Positions 7,466 to 16,939 of a DNA stretch of 45,532 nucleotides are shown one piece after another. Both the position numbers and the translations under genes were made by a program. This DNA is from an uncultured Verrucomicrobiota bacterium (GTDB lineage Bacteria; Verrucomicrobiota; Verrucomicrobiia; Opitutales; Opitutaceae), in contig CAIQAB010000030.1 of NCBI GenBank assembly GCA_903869675.1, forward strand, positions 1 to 45,532. Direction: 5' to 3'. Below the pieces are notes generated by a model. It had not been told where the DNA came from, did no database searches, and saw nothing but the letters and a program-made list of their open reading frames with translations. The stretch's first letter is position 1, and every line of letters starts with the position of its first letter.

Positions 7466-8548
7466 TCAGGCTCGGGGAGGGCAGGTGGCCCCGGCGAACC
7501 AGGTGCCCTCCACGAAGGTGGTGGTGGGGATTTCCGGCACGCCATACTTATTGTGCTGAAGCTGGCTGGCCAGGATCTCGACCGAGAGGGCGCCGACGGT
7601 TTCGTGGTTTTGCCTCACCCCGGCTATGGCTCCGGTGGTCTCATCGAGAAAGATATCCACAAAGGCCACGTCCCGGGGCACGCGAAGACCCATCGTCTTG
7701 AGGATGGGCAGCACAAAGGCGGCCTTGCTGACAATTACCTCGGGCCGGTGGCGTTCATACCAAAGCCGAAACTCGGCGGCATCGACGGTGACCGGGGCGT
7801 TGTGCTCATTCAGCCAAGCTTCCATCGGCTGAGGACCGGGAAAGATGTGGGCGGGGATGCGATCCGCATCGTCCAGATGCTGTTGCTCGCAGAGGAACCC
7901 CGCCGTCCAGTAATGATCGACGGCGTGATCCCAGCCGCGGTGCATCACAAATCCTATGCGTTTATAGCCGGCGGCGACGACTCTTTGCACGGCCAGACGC
8001 ACGATATCACATTGATGATTAGTGACGTTATGCAGGAGGGGCTGGTGGGGAAAGTAATCGATTTTTACTGCACTGAATTTCGGCCAGTCGAGTTGGAGGG
8101 CGTCGCCCATTTCCCGTCCGTGAGATGCCACGATGAGACCGGTGATACCCCGTGCGTTGAGGATGCCGCTGAGGCGTCCCTGGGTGAGGCCGGGTTCCCG
8201 TAACCAGAAGTGATCGAGCTTAAACCCGAGTTCCCGGGCTTTTTTTTCCGCTCCTATGTAAAACTCTGGATGCGCGGTGGTTTTTTTCCAGCCCCAGCGC
8301 GTGGCCCAATTAGTTAGGTAGGCGAGGGTGGGAATCTGGCGGCGAGCGGTGCTAAGCGAGCGGTAACTCACCAACGCCCTCAGCATCGGGTCGGGGGCGT
8401 AACCCATCTTTTCAGCCAAGGCCCGCAGGCGCACTTTAGTGGCTTCCGGAAGCCTGGGGTGGTTACGAAGAGCGAGAGAAACCGTGGTGACATGCACGCC
8501 GGCGGAGCGAGCAATGTCAGCCAAGGTGGTCCGTCGGGGCAGGGACAT
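7466..8548 (-). CDS. LacI-family transcriptional regulator
   Basis: A 360-residue regulator. The N-terminal helix-turn-helix reads TTLADIARSAGVHVTTVSLA (about residues 7-26), followed by the hinge region of the LacI/GalR family. The remainder is a periplasmic-binding-protein-like effector domain, with segments such as GLIVASHGR and VFVDIFLDETTGA-like strands. It sits among xylan-degradation genes, so its ligand is probably a xylo-oligosaccharide or related sugar (inference from context). A perfect CTAATATTAG palindrome 34 bases upstream of its start suggests autoregulation. Related elements precede the GH43, symporter, GH30, PEP-CTERM and PATR genes. Confidence 0.93.
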   Translation of the reverse strand: MSLPRRTTLADIARSAGVHVTTVSLALRNHPRLPEATKVRLRALAEKMGYAPDPMLRALVSYRSLSTARRQIPTLAYLTNWATRWGWKKTTAHPEFYIGAEKKARELGFKLDHFWLREPGLTQGRLSGILNARGITGLIVASHGREMGDALQLDWPKFSAVKIDYFPHQPLLHNVTNHQCDIVRLAVQRVVAAGYKRIGFVMHRGWDHAVDHYWTAGFLCEQQHLDDADRIPAHIFPGPQPMEAWLNEHNAPVTVDAAEFRLWYERHRPEVIVSKAAFVLPILKTMGLRVPRDVAFVDIFLDETTGAIAGVRQNHETVGALSVEILASQLQHNKYGVPEIPTTTFVEGTWFAGATCPPRA

Positions 8549-8581
8549 GGCGTCAACTTGATTCGCCTGTTGATCGTCGCA

Positions 8582-8594
8582 AGTCTAATATTAG
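8582..8594. promoter_or_regulatory. Candidate operator, copy 2 (CTAATATTAG palindrome)
   Basis: AGTCTAATATTAG contains the perfect palindrome CTAATATTAG, 34 bases upstream of the LacI-type gene. Read on the minus strand, TAATAT could also serve as a -10 hexamer, so binding here would block the regulator's own promoter. Confidence 0.5.
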
Positions 8595-8673
8595 CCTAAA
8601 CGCGATCCGTATGCTATTTTGGGGAATGCAAGAAGCATGGACCCAGCCAAAATTCTGTTTGGCCTAGCTATAC

Positions 8674-9660
8674 TCAGGTCGCGCACGCCGCCGGGGTGGG
8701 CATCACCACCTGCATGCGTCCATCCTGATCGTAGGTTATCTCCTTTAACTTCATGCAGCGAAGGTGGTTGCATCCGCCAGAGAGGGAGGAGTCGTGGTGG
8801 AATAGATACCATCTGCCTTTAAACTCGACGATAGAGTGGTGGGTGGTCCAGCCGATCACCGGTTCGAGCAGTCTACCCGCATAGGTGAAGGGTCCGAAGG
8901 GGTTGTCGGAGGTCGCGTAGACTATGAAGTGGGTATTCCCGGTGGAGTATGAAAAATAGTAGATCCCGTCGCGTTTATGCATCCAGGCGGCTTCGAAAAA
9001 GCGGCGGTCGTGGTCATCGGCGCGTATAGGATGCCCTTCTTCGTCAATAATTTGAATTTCACGGACGGGTCCGGCAAAGGATTTCATATCGGGTGCCAGC
9101 TCGGCGATGCGCGGTGAAAGCGCAGGCTCGTCGCCCGCGGGTTCACGGCCTGCGGCATCGAAGGCGGGTCCTCGCCAATTCTGCAGTTGTCCGCCCCAGA
9201 GCCCGCCAAAACAAAGGTAAGCCCGGCCGTCCGTGTCCACAAAGCTGCACGGGTCGATACTGTAACTTTCTTTAATCGGCTCAGGTTCGGCCTTGAATGG
9301 GCCGAACGGCCGGTCGCTTACGGCGACGCCGATGCGAAACACCCCGGCTCTATCCCGGGCAGGAAAGTAAAGGTAGTAGCAGCCGTCCTTGCTGGCAGCG
9401 TCCGGAGCCCAGAGTTGCTTGCTGGCCCACGGAACATCCGCAATGGCGAGGGCGACACCATGGTCGGTCACCTGCCCGGAGATTTCGTCCATCGAGAAAA
9501 CATGGTAGTCCACCATGTCGTATTGATCTCCTAAGTCGTTGTCGGGCTTATCCGTTTCGCGATCATGAGATGGGTAGATATAGACCTTGCCCTCAAAGAC
9601 ATGAGCGGACGGATCCGCCGTGTAGAGGTGGGTGATAAGCGGGGAGTCTTGAAGTCTCAT
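8674..9660 (-). CDS. Cytoplasmic glycoside hydrolase family 43
   Basis: A 328-residue single-domain five-bladed beta-propeller enzyme of GH43, whose members include beta-xylosidases and alpha-L-arabinofuranosidases. The catalytic base is probably Asp16 (TADPSAHVF), the pKa-modulating Asp is D136 (YSIDPCSF) and the acid is E223 (RRFFEAAWMH). There is no signal peptide, so it most likely acts in the cytoplasm on imported oligosaccharides. It is divergent from the sugar symporter at 9918, with 257 bp between the two starts carrying two candidate operator copies. Substrate is not deducible from sequence alone; the xylan locus favours xylo- or arabinoxylo-oligosaccharides. Confidence 0.9.
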   Translation of the reverse strand: MRLQDSPLITHLYTADPSAHVFEGKVYIYPSHDRETDKPDNDLGDQYDMVDYHVFSMDEISGQVTDHGVALAIADVPWASKQLWAPDAASKDGCYYLYFPARDRAGVFRIGVAVSDRPFGPFKAEPEPIKESYSIDPCSFVDTDGRAYLCFGGLWGGQLQNWRGPAFDAAGREPAGDEPALSPRIAELAPDMKSFAGPVREIQIIDEEGHPIRADDHDRRFFEAAWMHKRDGIYYFSYSTGNTHFIVYATSDNPFGPFTYAGRLLEPVIGWTTHHSIVEFKGRWYLFHHDSSLSGGCNHLRCMKLKEITYDQDGRMQVVMPTPAACAT

Positions 9661-9711
9661 GAACTCGTTAGTGATCTACTGGGCGCCGATCGTTTAGTCA
9701 AAATTGAGGAA

Positions 9712-9722
9712 AGTCTAACATT
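9712..9722 (+). promoter_or_regulatory. Candidate operator, copy 3 (AGTCTAACATT)
   Basis: AGTCTAACATTGG lies 52 bases upstream of the GH43 start in the divergent GH43/symporter region. A TTGTCA sequence a little further upstream on the minus strand could be a -35 element, which would place the motif within the promoter. Confidence 0.5.
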
Positions 9723-9790
9723 GGAATAGAAATGACAACCGGGAAACTTGTGCACGCCCATACGTTGTAATTATCAGCGAACGTTTTTAA

Positions 9791-9803
9791 TCTACTGTTA
9801 GAA
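9791..9803 (-). promoter_or_regulatory. Candidate operator, copy 4 (TTCTAACAGTAGA, minus strand)
   Basis: On the minus strand this reads TTCTAACAGTAGA, a close match to the other copies but in opposite orientation. It is 115 bases upstream of the symporter start and about 70 bases from copy 3. Confidence 0.42.
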
Positions 9804-9917
9804 CGCACCTGCAGTTGTAGCGCTGGGGAATCGACACGGATTGATAGGGTAGATCCCCATCTTGCGTGGTCGGTGGCATCAGGACCGCGCCGCAGTATCC
9901 CCCGTGAAAAAAATATT

Positions 9918-11417
9918 ATGAGTGACACCGTCCCAACCGTTACGCGTCTGACTCGCCGAGAGAAAATTGGTTACGCATTGGGTGATGCAGGGGCCAATTT
10001 TGTGTTTCAGACCCTGATGGTATTTCAGATGACCTTTTATTCAAAGGTCTTTGGCATCACCGTTACCGCTGCGAGCTGGCTGTTTCTGATCGGGCGTTTG
10101 TTCGACGCTTTTGTGGATCCTCTCATGGGGGTGGTCGCGGATCGCACTCAGTCGCGCTGGGGGCGGTTTCGTCCCTGGTTGTTGTGGTCGGCACTACCCT
10201 TCGCGTTGGTCTTCTGGGCGGTTTTCACCACGCCGCAGTTGGGGCCTCAGGGTAAATTGCTCTATGCGTGGGTTGGTTATCTCGCGCTCATGACCGTCTA
10301 TACCATGAACAATGTGCCATACTGTGCCTTGAATGGCGTGATGACGGGAGACGGGAACGAGCGCACTAGTTTATCTACTTACCGATTTTTTGCGGTCATG
10401 GCGGTGGGCTTTGTCGTCTCGGGTCTTACCTGGCCCCTGGTGGAGAAGTTCGGCGGTGGCGACGACGCGAAGGGGTGGTCGATCACGATGGGCGTCTACG
10501 CGGCGGTGAGTGTCGTCTTTTTTCTGATTACCTTCTTTTCGGTGAAGGAACGTGTGCAACCGGATCCCGCGCAGCAAAGTTCGGTGAAGCAGGATCTGGC
10601 CGATGCCTTTTCCAACCGGCCTTGGGTGGTGCTATTTTTGGCGACCCTGGCCATTTTTATCATGCTAGCGGTGCGGGGCGGATCCTTGCCGCTATTCATG
10701 CAGCATGTAGTCGATCACAATGCACTGGGGCGGTTCGTATCGGCTCTTGGCTTTGTGCAGCACACGCCGGGCGCGGTGGTTGGATTTCAGCGTCTGCTGG
10801 ATTCCGTCGGTTACCTGGTGAAACCTGATTTGTCGAATGTCCAAGCGGTGGGTTTCGGGCTATTTAGCATGCTTGGAAGTGCAGTCACCATACTTGGCGT
10901 GCTCGCTTCAAAGCCACTCTCCGAGCGATTTGGCAAACGCGGGGTTTTCACGGTTTGCCTCGGTGTGACCGGCGCGGCGACCTTGTGGCTGTTTTTTATC
11001 CCCGGCGATGCGATCGGCCAGCAATTGGCCCAAGGGTTGGTCTGGTCTGCGGCCTACGGCCCGACGATTCCCCTGCTTTGGTCAATGATCGCGGACGCGG
11101 CGGATTATGGGGAGTGGAAAAACCGGCGTCGCGCCACCGGATTTGTCTTTGCGGGCGTCGTCTTCGCGTTGAAGGCGGGCCTTGGCGTTGGCGGATTCAT
11201 AGGAGGGCAGGTGCTGGCGGCGCACGGTTTCGCGGCGGGCATGGAAACCGCTCGGGCGAGCCTTCTCGGGATTCGCATGACCGTGGCGGTTTACCCCGCC
11301 GGCTTTATTGCCCTCGCGGTGGCGGCGCTGTTGCGCTATCCGATCACTCCGGAGCTGAATCAGCAAATCGGACGCGAACTCGCCGAACGTCGCGCCCGCT
11401 ACGCCAGCACTTCCTGA
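9918..11417 (+). CDS. GPH-family sugar:cation symporter (MFS)
   Basis: A 499-residue membrane transporter with about 12 predicted membrane segments, of the glycoside-pentoside-hexuronide:cation symporter family (XynB/YicJ/MelB-like). The N-terminus REKIGYALGDAGANFVFQ is characteristic, as is SRWGRFRPWLL in the first cytoplasmic loop (about residues 75-85). It probably imports xylosides or xylo-oligosaccharides. The start at 9918 (MSDTVPT) is preferred over 9873 because the family N-terminus begins soon after it. It is the first gene of a rightward operon: the fusion enzyme begins 5 nt after its stop. It is divergent from the cytoplasmic GH43. Confidence 0.92.
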   Translation: MSDTVPTVTRLTRREKIGYALGDAGANFVFQTLMVFQMTFYSKVFGITVTAASWLFLIGRLFDAFVDPLMGVVADRTQSRWGRFRPWLLWSALPFALVFWAVFTTPQLGPQGKLLYAWVGYLALMTVYTMNNVPYCALNGVMTGDGNERTSLSTYRFFAVMAVGFVVSGLTWPLVEKFGGGDDAKGWSITMGVYAAVSVVFFLITFFSVKERVQPDPAQQSSVKQDLADAFSNRPWVVLFLATLAIFIMLAVRGGSLPLFMQHVVDHNALGRFVSALGFVQHTPGAVVGFQRLLDSVGYLVKPDLSNVQAVGFGLFSMLGSAVTILGVLASKPLSERFGKRGVFTVCLGVTGAATLWLFFIPGDAIGQQLAQGLVWSAAYGPTIPLLWSMIADAADYGEWKNRRRATGFVFAGVVFALKAGLGVGGFIGGQVLAAHGFAAGMETARASLLGIRMTVAVYPAGFIALAVAALLRYPITPELNQQIGRELAERRARYASTS

Positions 11418-11422
11418 GTCCC

Positions 11423-14400
11423 ATGCCCCGCCTTCCAGTTTTATCACCGATCCTGCTCTTCTGGTTTTGTTGCATGGCAGCTTCAACCATTGCGGCTCCC
11501 TCGCGGAATTTGTTTCACGAGCTTTTGGGTAAAAGTGATGCCGAGACTACCGCCCGAATAGAGTCGATTTGGAGGGATTTTACGAAGGGTGAAGCCGAGA
11601 CTCAGAGACTGTATTTCACCGCTCCCGACGATGCGGCCTACATAGCGGATGTCGGCAATCAGGACGTGCGATCCGAGGGCATGTCCTACGGCATGATGAT
11701 CGCGGTCCAGTTGGACAGGCGTGATGAGTTTGATCGTCTGTGGAAGTGGGCGTATACACACATGCGGCACAAGAGCGGTCCGCGGGCTGGCTACTTTGAT
11801 TGGCAGCGCAAATATGATGGCAGTGCAATCAGTGGGGGCGCGTCCGCCAGTGACGGAGAAGTTTGGATAGTAACCGCCTTGTTTTTCGCTGCCCACCGTT
11901 GGGGGGATGGGACGGGAATCTACGCCTATTCACGGCAGGCGCAGGGTTTGCTCCGCGAGATGCTACACAAGGAGTCCACCCCCGATGGCATGAGCACGGC
12001 GATCTTTGATAGGACACAACGGCAGGTCACCTTTTGCCCTATCGGTCAAGCGGCCACAATAACGGATCCTTCCTATCACCAACCGGCATTCTACGAGTTG
12101 TGGTCTCGTTGGGCGGAGAGTTCCGAAGACCGCCAGTTTTGGGCCGAGGCTGCCCGGACCAGCCGGGCGTTTTGGCGCAGAAATGCCCACCCGCTAACAG
12201 GGTTGATGTCGGAGTATGCCCATTTTGACGGTCGAGCCTATACGGGGGGTGGTTTTGGTCCGGGGCGCGACGAATTTTCGTTCGACGCCTGGCGCACTCT
12301 GGCTTCGGTCGCACTGGATCACAGTTGGGGCAGCGGCGATGCATGGGCTGTCGAACGAACCGATCGCGTCCTGCGGTTTTTGGGCTCAAAGGGGGAGCAC
12401 TTGGTGAGCTGCTACACGTTGGATGGCGCTCCGATCGGAAATGATCAGTCTCCTGGCTTAATCGCCATGGCGGCTGCGGCGGGTATCGCGGCGTCCGACC
12501 CGAAAATTGCCCGTCCTTTCGTTCAGCGCCTTTGGGATTCGCCTACACCAACCGGTCGCTGGCGATATTACCATGGCATGCTCACTATGCTGGGTTTTCT
12601 CCAAGCCGGCGGACGGTTTCAGGTTTTTGAACCACCGCCTCCGCTTCTGACCCGCACGGGGGCCGCCCCAAGCGGGCATGAGGGCGAGGTTTACTTTTCA
12701 GCATTTAGTTATACGGGCCGGGCAGAACGCGAGATTGCGGCGCTGAAGCCCGGGCAATATCGCAACCCGGTGCTTGCTGGATTTTTCCCTGATCCAAGCA
12801 TCTGCCGGGCCGGCGATGATTACTACCTGGTCAACTCGACTTTCGCATATTATCCGGGACTGCCGATATTTCATAGCCGGGATCTGGTAAACTGGCAGCT
12901 GGTGGGCCATGCCATCGACCGCCCCGGGCAACTCGACTATCGGGGACTTGGCGTCAGCCGCGGACTGTTCGCGCCTGCGATTTCATTTCATAACGGCGTT
13001 TTTTATATCGTCTGCACCCAAATCGACGGAGGGGGAAATTTTGTCATAACCGCACAGAATCCGGCCGGGCCTTGGTCCGATCCCGTCTGGTTGGATTTTG
13101 ATGGCATAGATCCCTCCTTGTTTTTCGATGCCGACGGGCGCGCTTGGCTGGTGCACAATGGCGGGCCACCCGATGACCGGCCGCTCTACGAGGGACATCG
13201 TGCCGTCTGGCTGCGAGAGTTTGACCCGGTAAAACTTAAGGCCAGTCGATCGGCTCGCTTATTAGTTAATGGTGGCACGGATATTAATCAAAAACCCATT
13301 TGGATCGAGGGGCCGCATCTTTATCGCCGGGGAGAGTCGTTTTACCTCACCTGCGCGGAGGGTGGGACTGGTGAAAATCATTCTCAGGTCATACTGCGCA
13401 GCCGCACCATAGACGGTCCCTACGTATCGTGGGCGGGTAATCCTATTCTTACGCAACGTGATCTTGCATCCGGCGCGATTGGGGCGGTCACCTGCACTGG
13501 GCATGCCGATCTCGAAATTGGGCCGGACGGTTGCTGGTGGGCGGTTTTTCTCGGCTGCCGTCCGTATGCGGAAGGTCGCTATTTCACTACCGGACGGGAA
13601 ACTTTCCTGCTTCCGGTCACATGGACGTCCGACGGTTGGCCAATGATACTGCCAGCCGGATCGCGTGTCCCCTTGGTGGCGTCCGCGTCGGTCCCTCAAA
13701 CGCAACAATCACCAAATGTTGGCGTGACAGGCACGTGGCGCGCGGCTTTTGACCGGCCGGTGCTCGATCCATTTTGGCTTATGTTGCGGGCACCTGTGGA
13801 GCCTTGGTGGCGTATCGACAGCCGATCCAGCGCACTTTTGATAACGCCGCGGCCAGCGACACTGGCCGGGAAGGATAACCCGTCCTTTCTGGCGCGCCGG
13901 GTGCAACATGCCCGCTTCACCACAGAGACCACCTTGGAGGTTCCGGAGGACTCTCGCGTATCGGCGGGTTTGGCGTTTTTTCAGTCCGAGAAGCATCATT
14001 ATTATTTTTCGGTCAGGCGGGCCGGGCGTGGTCCTGTGGTGGCGTTGGAATTGGCCGACGGCAATCTGCCGGTGCAACTGGCTGACGCGACAATTCCGGT
14101 TGCTGCGCGCGAAGTATCCTTGCGTATCGAAGCGGAGGATGCGGTCACTCGTTTTTTTTATTCAGCCGGCGGCGGAAAGTGGTGCCCGCTGGGTGATCGC
14201 TTTGATACCAGACCGGTCACCGTGGCGGCGGCGGGCCAGGGGATGCATTTCACCGGCGCGGTGGTCGGCATGCACGCGCGGCTGGAACCTGCCGCCAGTC
14301 GTGAGCGAACTTTATTCAATGCCGGCTGGCGCTTCAAAACTCAAGACGCCGAGGATTGCGCCGGACGACTGCGCTACGACGCGCGCCCCGTTCCGCGGGA

Positions 14401-16939
14401 CGAAAACGACGACCGCCCCGCCGATGCGATGCCCACCGAGGCGGAGTTGGTTTCCGGCTCCGGCCTGGAGGTGCTGAAGCCCTGGATACTCCCCACAGCC
14501 AACCCCTTTATCTCTGATCCTGCGAAGTGGGCTGCCAGACCAGCCGCCGAACCGTCGATAAGCCCCGCCTATACACGCCTTGATTTTGATGACGGCGACT
14601 GGCGTAAACTCGATTTGCCTCATGACTGGGCCATTGAGGGCCCTTTCAACCAAACAGGACCGGGAGGAGGCATGGGGCGCCTGCCGAGTGCCCAAGTCGG
14701 GTGGTATCGAAAGCGTTTCCATTTGCCCGCGGAGGACGCTGGCCGGGTGGTGCGACTCGAGATTGATGGCGCCATGTCCTACGCCATGGTCTGGTGCAAT
14801 GGCCGTCTGGTCGGGGGGTGGCCCTATGGTTACGCCAGCTGGGGTCTTGATCTCACATCTTACCTGGTGCCGGGCGGTGACAACCAGCTGGCCATTCGTC
14901 TGGATAACCCGCCCTATTCCTCGCGCTGGTATCCGGGGGGCGGGCTTTACCGCAACGTCTGGCTGACGAAGTGCTCGCCCGTTCATGTGGGGACATGGGG
15001 GACCTTTGTGAGCACTCGCGATGTGTCGGAACTCGCCGCGAAGGTTGATCTATCGGTTACGGTGCAAAATCAAGGAACGGAGGCCGCCGAAGTTGGAATC
15101 ACGACTTCTCTTTACAGTTTGGACCCGGACGGCAGGTGCTCGGATTCGGAGGTGGCCGCCTTTGCGCCGAAATGCCTTACAATCTTGCCGGGCAGTGCAA
15201 AGACGTCGTCCACCTCGCTTGAGCTGGCGCATCCTCGCCTGTGGGGGCCGCCGCCGTCGCAATCACCGCAACGTTATTTGGCGATAACAATTTTAAAGCA
15301 GTCGGGCCGGGAGGTGGATCGCTACGAAACACGCTTCGGGATACGTGCACTGAGTTTTGATCCGCAGACCGGTCTTCATGTTAACGGCGAGTCAATCCGC
15401 ATACAGGGGGTAAATCAGCACCATGACCTGGGCGCACTCGGAGCGGCGTTCAATGTCCGCGCCGCCAGGCGTCAACTGGAGGCTTTGCGCGAGATGGGCT
15501 GCAACGCCGTGCGTATGGCGCATAACCCACCCGCACCCGAGTTGCTCGACCTTACGGATGAACTCGGCTTTCTGGTGGTGGACGAGCTCTACGATTGCTG
15601 GGAACGGAAAAAGACCCCGCTGGATTTTCATCTTATTTTTCCCGATTGGGCCGAGGCCGATCTGCGCGCGCTGATACGTCGTGACCGAAATCATCCTTCC
15701 GTCATCCTTTGGAGCACAGGTAACGAAGTGGGGGAGCAGTATACGGGGGCGGACGGGGCGGAAGTGGCCCGGCGCTTGCGGGATATCGCACGAACGGAAG
15801 ATCCGACCCGGCCCACGACCACCGCAATGAATTGGGCCAAGCCCGAGATGGCACTCCCCGCAGTTTCGGAGGTGGTGTCTTTGAACTATCAGGGCGAAGG
15901 CATTCGCGACACGCCGGCCCATGATGGAATCGGCGGCATTCGCACCGCGCCCCAGTATGCGGCATTTCACGCGAAATTCCCTCGAAAGATGATCGTGGCG
16001 AGCGAAACTGCGGCTGCGCTCAGCACGAGAGGCGAGTATCTGTTCCCCGTTTCCACGGCGCCAAGTTCACCGGTGCGCGACGATATGGGAGGGGATTCTG
16101 CGAGAGGTTTTGTCAGTGCCTACGAACTCCATGCGGCTGACTTTGGCTCGACGCCGGACAAGGTTTTCGGGGTGCAGGACCGGCATCCCTTTGTGGCGGG
16201 TGAGTTTGTCTGGAGCGGTTGGGATTATCTCGGTGAGCCCACGCCTTATTATTCATCACGCAGTTCCGGATTTGGGATCATCGACTTGGCCGGCTTTCCG
16301 AAAGATCGCTTCTACCTATACCAGTCACGATGGCGTCCGGAATTACCGATGGTGCATATCTTGCCCCACTGGACTTGGCCAGAACGCGTCGGTTTGGTTA
16401 CGCCGGTGCATGTCTTTACTTCCGGGGATGAAGCGGAGCTTTTCCTAAATGGACGTTCTCTCGGCCGGAAGAGAAAGGGGATCTTCGAGTATCGACTGCG
16501 TTGGGATGACGTAATCTATCAGCCCGGGGTGCTTTCTGTCACAGCTTACCGGAACGGCAGAAAATGGGCGGAACAAACGGTGCGAACGGTGGGCGAAGCC
16601 GCCGGCCTGACTGTCGTCCCGGATCGAAGCGCCATCAAAGCTGACGGTCTGGATCTCGCCTTTGTGACAGTGCGAGTGATCGATCGCGATGGCTTGACCG
16701 CGCCCCGCGCAAAGAACGAGTTGGTATTTTCCATGGAGGGCCCTGGAGAGATCGTGGCCACAGATAACGGCGATCCCACCAGTTTTGAGTCTTTTCAGTC
16801 TAAAAATCGACGCGCTTTCAACGGCTGTTGCCTCGTGATTGTGCGCGGTATCGCCGGAGTCACGGGTGACATATGTATTACCGCTTCGGGCAACGGACTG
16901 GTGGCCGGAAGCACTGTCGTTATCACGACTTCGCCATGA
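11423..16939 (+). CDS. Trimodular xylan-degrading enzyme: GH8-GH43-GH2 fusion
   Basis: One uninterrupted 1838-residue frame from the ATG at 11423, with one N-terminal signal peptide (about residues 1-25). Residues ~28-400 are GH8, like reducing-end exo-oligoxylanases: acid E85 in VRSEGMSYGMM and base D288 in DEFSFDAWR. A Pro-rich linker follows (404-420). Residues ~447-755 are GH43: D457 (FFPDPS), D563 (GIDPS), E629 (WIEGPH); ~770-955 is its C-terminal beta-sandwich. Residues ~961-1838 are a full GH2 with N-terminal sugar-binding domain, TIM barrel (acid/base E1435 in STGNEVG, nucleophile E1528 in IVASETA) and C-terminal Ig-like domains. All catalytic residues appear intact. It would be exported and act on xylo-oligomers. 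The frame is open back to 10955, but that part overlaps the symporter gene. The stop overlaps the GH115 start (ATGA). Confidence 0.93.
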   Translation: MPRLPVLSPILLFWFCCMAASTIAAPSRNLFHELLGKSDAETTARIESIWRDFTKGEAETQRLYFTAPDDAAYIADVGNQDVRSEGMSYGMMIAVQLDRRDEFDRLWKWAYTHMRHKSGPRAGYFDWQRKYDGSAISGGASASDGEVWIVTALFFAAHRWGDGTGIYAYSRQAQGLLREMLHKESTPDGMSTAIFDRTQRQVTFCPIGQAATITDPSYHQPAFYELWSRWAESSEDRQFWAEAARTSRAFWRRNAHPLTGLMSEYAHFDGRAYTGGGFGPGRDEFSFDAWRTLASVALDHSWGSGDAWAVERTDRVLRFLGSKGEHLVSCYTLDGAPIGNDQSPGLIAMAAAAGIAASDPKIARPFVQRLWDSPTPTGRWRYYHGMLTMLGFLQAGGRFQVFEPPPPLLTRTGAAPSGHEGEVYFSAFSYTGRAEREIAALKPGQYRNPVLAGFFPDPSICRAGDDYYLVNSTFAYYPGLPIFHSRDLVNWQLVGHAIDRPGQLDYRGLGVSRGLFAPAISFHNGVFYIVCTQIDGGGNFVITAQNPAGPWSDPVWLDFDGIDPSLFFDADGRAWLVHNGGPPDDRPLYEGHRAVWLREFDPVKLKASRSARLLVNGGTDINQKPIWIEGPHLYRRGESFYLTCAEGGTGENHSQVILRSRTIDGPYVSWAGNPILTQRDLASGAIGAVTCTGHADLEIGPDGCWWAVFLGCRPYAEGRYFTTGRETFLLPVTWTSDGWPMILPAGSRVPLVASASVPQTQQSPNVGVTGTWRAAFDRPVLDPFWLMLRAPVEPWWRIDSRSSALLITPRPATLAGKDNPSFLARRVQHARFTTETTLEVPEDSRVSAGLAFFQSEKHHYYFSVRRAGRGPVVALELADGNLPVQLADATIPVAAREVSLRIEAEDAVTRFFYSAGGGKWCPLGDRFDTRPVTVAAAGQGMHFTGAVVGMHARLEPAASRERTLFNAGWRFKTQDAEDCAGRLRYDARPVPRDENDDRPADAMPTEAELVSGSGLEVLKPWILPTANPFISDPAKWAARPAAEPSISPAYTRLDFDDGDWRKLDLPHDWAIEGPFNQTGPGGGMGRLPSAQVGWYRKRFHLPAEDAGRVVRLEIDGAMSYAMVWCNGRLVGGWPYGYASWGLDLTSYLVPGGDNQLAIRLDNPPYSSRWYPGGGLYRNVWLTKCSPVHVGTWGTFVSTRDVSELAAKVDLSVTVQNQGTEAAEVGITTSLYSLDPDGRCSDSEVAAFAPKCLTILPGSAKTSSTSLELAHPRLWGPPPSQSPQRYLAITILKQSGREVDRYETRFGIRALSFDPQTGLHVNGESIRIQGVNQHHDLGALGAAFNVRAARRQLEALREMGCNAVRMAHNPPAPELLDLTDELGFLVVDELYDCWERKKTPLDFHLIFPDWAEADLRALIRRDRNHPSVILWSTGNEVGEQYTGADGAEVARRLRDIARTEDPTRPTTTAMNWAKPEMALPAVSEVVSLNYQGEGIRDTPAHDGIGGIRTAPQYAAFHAKFPRKMIVASETAAALSTRGEYLFPVSTAPSSPVRDDMGGDSARGFVSAYELHAADFGSTPDKVFGVQDRHPFVAGEFVWSGWDYLGEPTPYYSSRSSGFGIIDLAGFPKDRFYLYQSRWRPELPMVHILPHWTWPERVGLVTPVHVFTSGDEAELFLNGRSLGRKRKGIFEYRLRWDDVIYQPGVLSVTAYRNGRKWAEQTVRTVGEAAGLTVVPDRSAIKADGLDLAFVTVRVIDRDGLTAPRAKNELVFSMEGPGEIVATDNGDPTSFESFQSKNRRAFNGCCLVIVRGIAGVTGDICITASGNGLVAGSTVVITTSP

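Noticed and set aside
10955-11422. Upstream in-frame extension of the fusion enzyme
   Set aside because: It lies in another frame of the symporter gene, is Arg/Gly-rich, and a signal peptide begins at the internal ATG at 11423.
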